From Candidatus Methanoperedens sp. (lineage in GTDB: Archaea > Halobacteriota > Methanosarcinia > Methanosarcinales > Methanoperedenaceae): a DNA stretch of 5,513 bases. Below, one piece after another: positions 1-5,513 of the stretch. The stretch is from positions 1-5,513 of the forward strand of contig JAPMTY010000037.1 of NCBI GenBank assembly GCA_026552835.1. Reading direction: 5' to 3'. Below the pieces are notes generated by a model. That model did no database searches. It saw only the letters and a list, made by a program, of their open reading frames with translations, and was not told where the DNA came from. How positions within the stretch are numbered: the first letter of the stretch is position 1; each line of letters starts with the position of its first letter. The position numbers were made by a program, and so were the translations under genes.

Positions 1-3
1 AAA

Positions 4-75
4 TGCGCCGGTCGGGAATCGAACCCGAGTTTAAGCGTTGGCAACGCCTAGTGATAACCGCTACACTACCGGCGC
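4..75 (-). tRNA. tRNA-Gly (anticodon GCC)
   Basis: The minus strand folds into a complete 72-nt cloverleaf that delivers glycine to GGC/GGU codons. The 7-bp acceptor stem GCGCCGG/CCGGCGC is perfect, with discriminator base A. The D-arm contains the usual GG pair in its loop. The anticodon arm AGGCG-TTGCCAA-CGCTT places GCC at + positions 40-42. The variable loop is four nucleotides (AAAC). The T-arm is TCGGG-TTCGATT-CCCGA with a canonical loop. No intron interrupts the anticodon loop. CCA is not encoded: the base after the discriminator is T, so the end must be added enzymatically, as is common in archaea. The gene is transcribed leftward, divergently from hisD. Identity is read directly from the anticodon and is secure; only the extent of the primary transcript is unknown. 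Confidence 0.97.
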
Positions 76-120
76 AAACCGAAGTGTAAAAACCTTGCGG
101 GCATTCTCTTAATACTTTAA

Positions 121-137
121 TCTATATTAATAGTTTT
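121..137 (-). promoter_or_regulatory. Probable TATA box and BRE of the tRNA-Gly gene
   Basis: Read on the minus strand, a purine-rich BRE-like stretch GAAAACTA is followed directly by the AT-rich box TTAATATAGA. About 24 bases downstream lies ATGC (+ positions 101-104), which resembles the T-G-C initiator often seen at archaeal stable-RNA genes. Starting there would give a 5' leader of about 27 nt for RNase P to remove. The spacing fits TBP/TFB promoters. The assignment rests on pattern and distance only. Confidence 0.55.
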
Positions 138-141
138 CACT

Positions 142-158
142 CTTCTTCAAACAAGAAG
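142..158. repeat. Small inverted repeat in the divergent intergenic region
   Basis: CTTCTT (142-147) and AAGAAG (153-158) are exact inverted copies around a 5-nt spacer, extendable by one T-G wobble pair. The repeat lies just upstream of the tRNA promoter and about 100 bases ahead of hisD. It could be a weak operator, but a 6-bp repeat in AT-rich DNA can easily arise by chance. Confidence 0.3.
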
Positions 159-193
159 GGATTAATAATTTTGAATATACCTTAACAATGCGC

Positions 194-211
194 AAGCCGA
201 AGTATCGGCTT
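194..211. repeat. Perfect 7-bp inverted repeat upstream of hisD
   Basis: AAGCCGA (194-200) and TCGGCTT (205-211) are exact inverted copies separated by the 4-nt loop AGTA. The element is richer in GC than the surrounding spacer and ends about 12 bases before the TATA-like box of hisD, a position where an activator or repressor dimer could touch TBP/TFB. If transcription starts at the proposed site near 250, the repeat is not transcribed rightward, which favours a DNA operator over an RNA hairpin. No known binding motif is recognised. Confidence 0.45.
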
Positions 212-216
212 CCAAT

Positions 217-237
217 AACAATCTTTATCATATTTTA
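217..237 (+). promoter_or_regulatory. Probable promoter of the hisD-polC operon
   Basis: The AT-rich box TTTATCATATTTT begins at 224 and follows the A-rich stretch ACAATC, which could serve as BRE. The centre of the box is about 26-28 bases before the hisD ATG at 256, the usual TATA-to-start distance in archaea. The transcript would then begin at or within a few bases of the start codon. This agrees with the lack of any Shine-Dalgarno in 241-255. Confidence 0.5.
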
Positions 238-255
238 GCCTGAAATCAGCGTATA

Positions 256-1518
256 ATGTTAATCAAACATATTTCTGGACTTACCGCAGAGGAGTCGGCA
301 CGGCTGTTCAATCGCAGCGCAGGGATTTCCGATGTGATGACGCCTGTAATCTCAATACTCAACGATGTGAGAGAAAACGGCGATGCTGCAGTTCGTAAAT
401 ATACAGAGCAGTTTGACAGGGCTAAAATAAATGAAATCGAAGTTTCCCATAAGGAAATCCATGAGGCGCTTTTTTCACTGGATAAAAACTTACTTACCCA
501 TATCAAAAAAGCGGCCTCGAACATTCGCGCATTCCATGAAGCCCAGGTCTCAAAGGATTGGATAAAGGAGTTTGCACCCGGGCTTAAACTCGGGCAGCGA
601 ATCACGCCGCTTGATATTGCAGGCGCCTATGTTCCCGGCGGCAGGGCAGCATATCCAAGCACGGCCCTCATGACCGCAATACCTGCAAAAGTGGCAGAAG
701 TGGGTGAGGTTATCATATGCACCCCGCCAAAGCCCGATGGAACTGTGAATCCGCTGACGCTTACCGCGGCGCATATTGCTGGCGCTGACAGGGTATTCCG
801 TATCGGAGGCGCGCAGGCGATAGCGGCTATGGCTTACGGGACAGAAACCATTCCGAAGGTTGATAAAATAGTGGGGCCTGGCAATGTTTATGTCACCGCT
901 GCCAAGATGGCATGCGGTACAGCTATTGATTTTCCTGCTGGCCCGAGCGAGGTGCTGATAATTGCAGATAGTTCGGCAAGGGCAGATTTTATTGCGTCAG
1001 ATATGATTGCACAGGCAGAGCATGACCCCAATGCTGTTTCTATCCTTGTAACGCCATCAGAAGAACTTGGAGAGAAAGTAAAACAAGAGATAGAAAATCG
1101 GTTAAAAACCGAGACAAGGGCAGAAATCATCAGCAAATCGCTGGAAAATGCAGCCATACTCACAGGGACTCTGGATGAGTGTATTGGATTCTCAAATAAG
1201 TTCGCGCCCGAGCATCTTGAAATAATGACAGAGCAGGACATTCTCGGAAGGATCAGGCACGCAGGCTCGATATTTGTCGGTTCGCATGCGCCCGTATCAG
1301 CGGGAGATTACGCATCGGGCACAAACCATGTGCTTCCCACCGCCGGGTATGCGCGCACGTACTCAGGGCTTAACACCGACCATTTTGTAACGAAGTCAAG
1401 TATCCAGATAATTGAAAAGAAAGGGCTTGATGGAATTAGTGAGACAATCATCGGTCTTGCGGAGGCTGAAGGGCTTTCCGCACATGCCAATGCGGTAAGG
1501 ATAAGGAAAGGAGCCTGA
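256..1518 (+). CDS. hisD: Histidinol dehydrogenase
   Basis: This cytoplasmic, zinc-dependent enzyme catalyses the last two steps of histidine synthesis, oxidising L-histidinol to L-histidine via histidinal with two NAD+. The 420-residue product matches the usual family length. Residues corresponding to the known active site are all present: Q253 and H256 in AQAEHDP, E319 and H320 in APEHLE, D351 in [13 protein letters not shown], and H410 in GLSAHANA. Of these, Q253, H256, D351 and H410 are the expected zinc ligands, and E319/H320 the expected acid-base pair. The glycine-rich AGAYVPGG (123-130) and [12 protein letters not shown] (202-213) are family signatures of the NAD/substrate region. The ATG at 256 gives a normal N-terminus ([10 protein letters not shown]) and has no upstream Shine-Dalgarno, consistent with a leaderless start. 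It is the first gene of a two-gene operon with polC. No other his gene is in the window, so the pathway is scattered or lies elsewhere. Confidence 0.97.
   Translation: MLIKHISGLTAEESARLFNRSAGISDVMTPVISILNDVRENGDAAVRKYTEQFDRAKINEIEVSHKEIHEALFSLDKNLLTHIKKAASNIRAFHEAQVSKDWIKEFAPGLKLGQRITPLDIAGAYVPGGRAAYPSTALMTAIPAKVAEVGEVIICTPPKPDGTVNPLTLTAAHIAGADRVFRIGGAQAIAAMAYGTETIPKVDKIVGPGNVYVTAAKMACGTAIDFPAGPSEVLIIADSSARADFIASDMIAQAEHDPNAVSILVTPSEELGEKVKQEIENRLKTETRAEIISKSLENAAILTGTLDECIGFSNKFAPEHLEIMTEQDILGRIRHAGSIFVGSHAPVSAGDYASGTNHVLPTAGYARTYSGLNTDHFVTKSSIQIIEKKGLDGISETIIGLAEAEGLSAHANAVRIRKGA
1508..1513 (+). promoter_or_regulatory. Shine-Dalgarno of polC, inside the end of hisD
   Basis: AAGGAG ends 8 bases before the polC ATG at 1522 and overlaps the last hisD codons (Lys-Gly-Ala). 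It fixes the polC start at 1522. It also contrasts with hisD, which lacks such a site, as expected if hisD is read leaderless and polC is translated from the interior of the same mRNA. Confidence 0.75.
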
Positions 1519-1521
1519 TAA

Positions 1522-4500
1522 ATGAAATTCGCCGCCAGCGATGCGATGCTTTCTTATTTTAACGGCCTCGAACTTGAGCTAAACCGCGCCATCGACCTCG
1601 CCAACCGCGCACGCGCAAACGGCGCCGACCCTTTGCCGTCAGTTGAAATACCCATAGCAAAAGACCTTGCCGACAGGGTTGAAAAGCTCATCGGCGTTGA
1701 GGGTGTTGCAAAGCGGTTAAGAGAGCTAGAATCTTCCATGTCCCGTGAAGAGGCTTCGCTGCAGCTTGGTCTTGAGGTAGCGAGCGGCAAAATCAAACAG
1801 TTTGAATCACAAAAGGATGCCATCGAGGCTGCGGTGAGGATATCGATGGCCGTTCTCACTGAAGGAGTCGTTGCAGCGCCAATAGAGGGTATCGCAAAAA
1901 TAGACCTTGCAAAGAACGACGATGGTTCTGATTATATCCGGATTTATTATGCCGGACCTATTCGGAGCGCAGGCGGCACTGCACAGGCGCTGTCAGTGCT
2001 CGCTGCTGACTATATCCGTGGAAGCCTTGGGATTAACCGGTTTATCCCGCGGGCTGAAGAGGTGGAAAGGTATGTGGAAGAAATCGCTGCATATCACAGG
2101 GCAGTCCACCTCCAGTATATGCCAACAGATGAAGAAATCAGGCTAATTGTGCGGAACTGCCCGATATGCATAGACGGCGAGCCCACGGAAGAGGCTGAGG
2201 TGGAAGGGAGGCGCGACCTTGCACGAATCGAGACAAACAGGATACGCGGCGGCATGGCGCTTGTCATTGCCGAGGGTATCGCGCTTAAAGCCCCGAAAGT
2301 GAAAAAGCATGTGGATAAATTGAAACTCCCGGGCTGGGACTTTCTTGAGAAATTCGTAGTTACGGTAAAAACGGATGATCCCGCGGCGCAGTTAAAACCA
2401 AAGGACAAATATCTGCAGGATTTGATTGCGGGGAGACCTGTTTTTTCATATCCTTCAAGACCCGGGGGATTCAGGCTCAGGTACGGCAGGGGGAGGAATA
2501 CGAGTTTTGCAGCCGCGGGTATCAGCCCTGCAACGATGGTAATGATGGACGATTTCATAGCCGCGGGGACGCAGATTAAAGTTGAGCGCCCGGGTAAAGC
2601 AGCAGGCATCGCGCCTGTGGATACGATAGATGGCCCGACAGTACGTTTATTCAACGGGGATGTTGTAAGAGTGGACACGCAGGATGAAGCTCTCAAAATA
2701 AGACCATCTGTCCAGAGGATTCTTGATATCGGGGAGATTCTAATAAACTTTGGGGATTTTCTTGAGAATAACCATCCTCTTGTGCCTTCGTCATACTGCT
2801 ATGAATGGTGGCTCCAGGAACTTGCTGCAAAGACACCTCTAAATGAACAGGGAGATTTGAGAAATCCTGACCAGAAAATAGCACTGTCTTTATCGGACAC
2901 ATATAAAGTGCCGCTTCATCCGAAATACACGTATCTCTGGCACGATATTTCACTGGATGAGTATACGGCTTTAGCTGAATACATCCAGAAAAACGGGAAA
3001 TTTGCTGAAAAAGTTGAATTTCCTCAAGATGACAAAATAAAAACCATTCTTGAGACATTGCTTGTACCTCATATCGTGCGTGAGAGGCAGATTTATATCG
3101 AAGAGCCGCTCCCGTTCCTGAGATGCCTCGGGCTTGATGCAAATTTGAAAAAAACATGGGTTTCAGCGGAATCAAATATTATGGATACTGTTTCAAAGGT
3201 GAGCGGAATAACTATCCGAAGCCGTGCGCCCATCAGAATCGGTGGGAGGATGGGAAGACCTGAGAAATCCGACAAAAGGGAAATGAAACCTGCGCCGCAT
3301 GTGCTTTTTCCTATAGGTGAAGCGGGAGGACGGCGGCGGTCGCTCAAAACCGCAAGGGATTATGTAGATGATACCGATAACGGCGGGAAAAATAATAATG
3401 AGTTTAAAACAAAACTTTCGGACCAGACAGAAAAGGCCGGAACGATAAGAGTCCAGATTGGCGAGCGCATCTGCCCTTCATGTAAAACAAAAACCTTCAA
3501 GAACCGGTGCAAATGCGGAAAATTTACGCATCCGCTTCTTAAATGCCAGTCCTGCGGGATTGAAGTCCAAAAACCTGTGTGCCCGAAGTGCAAGAAAGAT
3601 ACCACCTCTGTCACTGAACTGGAGATTGATTTTAAGTCGGAGTACCAGCAGGCGCTGGATAAGGTGGGTGAGAGGGACAATTTTGACTCGATAAAAGGCG
3701 TTATCGGTCTAACCTCAAAAAATAAAACGCCTGAGCCGCTTGAAAAGGGAATCCTTCGCGCAAAACATGATATTGTGATGTTCAAGGACGGGACTGTAAG
3801 ATATGACCTTTCCGACCTGCCTCTCACGCATATAAAGCCCAGGGAGCTGGGAGTTTCAGTTCCGAAGCTGAAAGAACTCGGGTATGTGAATGACACATAT
3901 GGAAAACCGCTCGTTGATGAAAATCAGGTTCTCGAACTTAAAGTCCAGGACATTGTCGTTTCAAAGGACTGTGCTGAATACCTTCTCAAGACCGCAAGAT
4001 TCATCGACGACCTCCTGACAAAGTATTACAAGGTTGACGCTTACTACAATATTAACAGCGCCAACGACCTCATAGGAAAACTGGTGATTGGGCTTGCACC
4101 TCATACATCTGCGGGAGTGCTCGGGCGCCTTGTCGGGTTCACAACCGCATCCGTGGGCTACGCGCATCCTTTTTTCCATGCAGCCAAGCGCCGCAACTGC
4201 GACGGTGATGAAGACTGTGTGATGCTGCTCATGGATGGTCTTCTTAATTTCTCGCGTTCGTACCTCCCGGACAAGCGCGGCGGGCAGATGGACGCACCTC
4301 TTGTGCTGACCTCGCGCATCGACCCGAATGAGGTGGATAAGGAGGCGCATAATGTGGATTTGCTTTTCACGTATCCACTTTCGTTCTATGAAGCCACGCT
4401 TCAATACAAGAACCCGAAGGATATCGTAAAACTCATGGATACGGTGAGCGGGAGGTTGGGGACGCCGGCGCAGTACGAGGGCTTCGGGTTCACCCACGAT

Positions 4501-4950
4501 ACCGCAGATATCGCGGCAGGACCGAGGAACAGCGCATACAAGACGCTCGGGACGATGATAGAGAAGATGGATGCACAGCTTGCCCTGGCACGGCGGATAA
4601 AGGCAGTTGACCCGCAGGATGTTGCAGAGCGCGTAATCGAATCGCATTTCCTGCCCGACCTTATCGGGAATCTGCGTTCATTCTCAAAACAGAAAGTGAG
4701 ATGCACGAAGTGCAATGCGAAATACAGGCGCCCGCCCCTGCGCGGGACATGCCCGAAGTGCGGCGGGAATATCGTGCTTACGGTGCATGAGGGCTCTGTT
4801 CGAAAGTATCTTGAGACCTCACTTCGGATTGCGGATGAGTATAATGTGCGGCATTATACGAAGCAGAGGCTTGAACTGCTGGAGCTTGAGATGAGGTCGC
4901 TGTTTGAGAGCGATAAGGTGAAGCAGAAAGGGCTTGCGGATTTTATGTGA
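1522..4950 (+). CDS. polC: DNA polymerase II (PolD) large catalytic subunit DP2
   Basis: DP2 is the polymerase subunit of the archaeal replicative enzyme PolD. It pairs with the small exonuclease subunit DP1, which is not in this window. The product is 1142 residues, the usual intein-free length. Visible landmarks are the conserved block [15 protein letters not shown] (142-156), a CPIC motif at 213-216, and a Cys-rich zinc region at 651-690 (C651/C654, C663/C665, C675/C678, C687/C690). The catalytic loop RNCDGDED (891-898) has D894 and D896 matching the two metal-binding aspartates of the double-psi beta-barrel active site. A further zinc ribbon has C1061/C1064 and C1077/C1080. The extreme C-terminus, QKGLADFM (1135-1142), resembles a PCNA-interacting peptide. 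An Asn/Asp/Lys-rich linker (about 611-640) precedes the first zinc region. The start is set by ATG 1522 with an AAGGAG site, 3 bases after hisD. All catalytic residues are intact, so the gene looks functional. Confidence 0.97.
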   Translation: MKFAASDAMLSYFNGLELELNRAIDLANRARANGADPLPSVEIPIAKDLADRVEKLIGVEGVAKRLRELESSMSREEASLQLGLEVASGKIKQFESQKDAIEAAVRISMAVLTEGVVAAPIEGIAKIDLAKNDDGSDYIRIYYAGPIRSAGGTAQALSVLAADYIRGSLGINRFIPRAEEVERYVEEIAAYHRAVHLQYMPTDEEIRLIVRNCPICIDGEPTEEAEVEGRRDLARIETNRIRGGMALVIAEGIALKAPKVKKHVDKLKLPGWDFLEKFVVTVKTDDPAAQLKPKDKYLQDLIAGRPVFSYPSRPGGFRLRYGRGRNTSFAAAGISPATMVMMDDFIAAGTQIKVERPGKAAGIAPVDTIDGPTVRLFNGDVVRVDTQDEALKIRPSVQRILDIGEILINFGDFLENNHPLVPSSYCYEWWLQELAAKTPLNEQGDLRNPDQKIALSLSDTYKVPLHPKYTYLWHDISLDEYTALAEYIQKNGKFAEKVEFPQDDKIKTILETLLVPHIVRERQIYIEEPLPFLRCLGLDANLKKTWVSAESNIMDTVSKVSGITIRSRAPIRIGGRMGRPEKSDKREMKPAPHVLFPIGEAGGRRRSLKTARDYVDDTDNGGKNNNEFKTKLSDQTEKAGTIRVQIGERICPSCKTKTFKNRCKCGKFTHPLLKCQSCGIEVQKPVCPKCKKDTTSVTELEIDFKSEYQQALDKVGERDNFDSIKGVIGLTSKNKTPEPLEKGILRAKHDIVMFKDGTVRYDLSDLPLTHIKPRELGVSVPKLKELGYVNDTYGKPLVDENQVLELKVQDIVVSKDCAEYLLKTARFIDDLLTKYYKVDAYYNINSANDLIGKLVIGLAPHTSAGVLGRLVGFTTASVGYAHPFFHAAKRRNCDGDEDCVMLLMDGLLNFSRSYLPDKRGGQMDAPLVLTSRIDPNEVDKEAHNVDLLFTYPLSFYEATLQYKNPKDIVKLMDTVSGRLGTPAQYEGFGFTHDTADIAAGPRNSAYKTLGTMIEKMDAQLALARRIKAVDPQDVAERVIESHFLPDLIGNLRSFSKQKVRCTKCNAKYRRPPLRGTCPKCGGNIVLTVHEGSVRKYLETSLRIADEYNVRHYTKQRLELLELEMRSLFESDKVKQKGLADFM

Positions 4951-4960
4951 ATATAAAATC
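4939..4960. repeat. AT-rich hairpin across the two convergent stop codons
   Basis: GATTTTAT (4939-4946) and ATAAAATC (4953-4960) are exact inverted copies around a 6-nt loop. The structure contains the polC stop and ends on the last base of the J-domain reading frame. The right arm, extended to 4961, can instead pair over 9 bp with AGATTTTAT at 4980-4988, so two mutually exclusive stems are possible. The stems are weak (AT pairs), so a role in transcript ends is only a possibility. Confidence 0.4.
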
Positions 4961-4962
4961 TA

Positions 4963-4988
4963 GGTTAATTCTCTTTTTAAGATTTTAT
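4963..4988 (+). terminator. Possible U-rich terminator after polC
   Basis: The plus strand just beyond polC carries clustered T runs, including T5 at 4974-4978 and T4 at 4983-4986. Archaeal RNA polymerase commonly stops at such U-rich tracts without needing a strong hairpin. The second arm of the alternative stem (4980-4988) falls in the same stretch. The position 13-38 bases after the stop is suitable, but the whole region is AT-rich, so confidence is low. Confidence 0.35.
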
Positions 4989-5189
4989 GTGCAATATTTA
5001 GCTGCTTAAATTTCTCAGTGTCCCCGGTAGGCATATCCGGATGTAATTCTTTTGCTAAAGCTTTGTATTTTGTAGTAATTATCTCAATATCGTTCGACTC
5101 AGGGGCAACGCCAAAAAACTCTCTTGCTTCTTTGCTTTTATCATCAACATCTTTATCCTCCCTGAACTCTTAAATAAAGTCGTTAAAAG

Positions 5190-5199
5190 TTTTTTTTTT
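5190..5199 (+). other. T10 homopolymer: frameshift site, possible terminator
   Basis: Ten consecutive T on the plus strand (ten A in the J-gene sense strand) mark the exact place where the two halves of the J-domain gene fall out of frame. Runs of this length are prone to indels, polymerase slippage and sequencing error. For rightward transcription the same tract is a strong U-rich stop signal, about 240 bases beyond polC, and could act as a backstop terminator for hisD-polC. Confidence 0.5.
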
Positions 5200-5513
5200 C
5201 AGAAAGAACCAGATTGGACTCCATCTCAATTACCTTGAATATAACATGGAGATTATCAACGTATTTACTCTGCATGTTATGACTGTAATACATTCGATGG
5301 CCCGAATGGTACCAGGTTGCAGAGGCTTTGGCTTTTTTTATCGCTACATTTTCAACAGGTACATCAATGTCATTTTCGTTGATACCAATACTTCTTAAAA
5401 GCATAACAATATTATTTTTCAATTGCAAAGCTTTTCGATTATGAGCATTCTTAACAATTACTGTCTCTATTTCGTGTCCTTTAATTATTACCATTTAATT
5501 CACTCAAATTTGA

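Larger units (their letters stand above)
4960..5494 (-). pseudogene. Broken gene for a C-terminal J-domain protein
   Basis: Two pieces of one gene lie on the minus strand. The first opens at ATG 5494 and runs 103 codons to a TAA at 5185-5183 (MVIIKGHEIETV... to SEKKNF). Dropping one A from the ten-A run (+ positions 5190-5199) extends the frame as TFNDFI, then an in-frame TAA at 5172-5170, then 69 sense codons to TAG at 4962-4960. That tail is a J-domain: AREFFGVAP, KYKALAKELHPDMPTGDTEK with the HPD motif at 5043-5035, and FKQLNIAHKILKREL. J-domains stimulate Hsp70/DnaK ATPase through HPD. The rebuilt protein is about 177 residues, with the J-domain at the C-terminus rather than the N-terminus as in DnaJ. 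The N-terminal domain (GINENDIDVPVENV, ATWYHSGHRMYYSHN) is not one I recognise. The tail has no ATG, GTG or TTG before HPDM, so it cannot start on its own. A homopolymer sequencing error could explain the frameshift but not the TAA. By eye the region is more AT-rich than polC. It is convergent with polC, with 9 bases between them. Confidence 0.75.

Noticed and set aside
188..238. A 16-codon reading frame (ATG at 188) upstream of hisD that could be a leader peptide for histidine attenuation.
   Set aside because: It contains no histidine codons and has no Shine-Dalgarno, and the likely transcription start of hisD lies downstream of it.
577..594. A near-palindrome (CCCGGGCTTAAACTCGGG) inside hisD.
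   Set aside because: It is imperfect and fully explained by conserved coding sequence; there is no reason to treat it as a regulatory site.
246..605. An open frame on the minus strand overlapping the start of hisD.
   Set aside because: It is antisense to well-conserved HisD sequence and has no family resemblance.
2094..2696. A 200-codon open frame on the minus strand inside polC.
   Set aside because: It lies wholly antisense to a strongly conserved DP2 region, and its serine/proline-rich translation is typical of an antisense shadow.
3961..4647. A 228-codon open frame on the minus strand opposite the DP2 catalytic region.
   Set aside because: The underlying plus-strand codons encode the invariant active site. 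The antisense product is Arg/Cys/His-rich with no recognisable domain and no clear ribosome site.
5079..5150. A minus-strand ATG at 5150 with a good GGGAGG site 6 bases upstream, opening a 23-codon frame.
   Set aside because: It reads in a different frame from the J-domain and gives a short peptide with no recognisable character. The GGGAGG bases are explained as codons of the acidic stretch REDKD in the J-domain frame.
1..5513. CRISPR array, insertion sequence, integrase site at the tRNA, or defence/toxin cassette.
   Set aside because: No regularly spaced repeats, transposase or integrase motifs or terminal inverted repeats are seen. No duplicate of the tRNA 3' end that would mark an attachment site is seen in this window.

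Overview
The window comes from an archaeon, most likely a euryarchaeote of the Methanosarcinales/Methanomicrobia type. The clearest evidence is a complete gene for the large subunit of family D DNA polymerase (DP2), an archaea-specific enzyme. Supporting signs are a tRNA gene with no encoded CCA end, archaeal-style BRE/TATA boxes, and an apparently leaderless or very short-leadered gene start. The lineage within the Euryarchaeota is inferred from general character only.

Layout. (1) Positions 4-75, minus strand: tRNA-Gly(GCC). (2) Positions 76-255: a short divergent regulatory region with a TATA/BRE element for the tRNA, a TATA-like element just ahead of the rightward genes, and two small inverted repeats. 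(3) Positions 256-1518, plus strand: hisD, histidinol dehydrogenase, with every expected catalytic and zinc-binding residue present. (4) Positions 1522-4950, plus strand: polC, the catalytic DP2 subunit of PolD. It starts 3 bases after the hisD stop, and its Shine-Dalgarno lies inside the end of hisD, so the two genes almost certainly share a transcript. (5) Positions 4960-5494, minus strand: a degraded gene convergent with polC. Read through two lesions it gives a protein of about 177 residues, with an unrecognised N-terminal domain of about 100 residues and a C-terminal J-domain with an intact HPD motif. The lesions are a frameshift in a run of ten A and an in-frame TAA. The J-domain part is too short and lacks a start codon, so it is easy to miss.

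Functionally this is mostly ordinary housekeeping DNA: one tRNA, one amino-acid biosynthesis gene and one replicative polymerase subunit. The hisD-polC pair has no obvious metabolic link; shared expression is the only connection visible. I see no CRISPR array, mobile element, toxin-antitoxin pair or defence cassette. The parts most worth a second look are the broken J-domain gene, the homopolymer that breaks it (a T10 tract on the polC-sense strand), the competing hairpins at the polC/J-gene junction, and the hairpin upstream of hisD.
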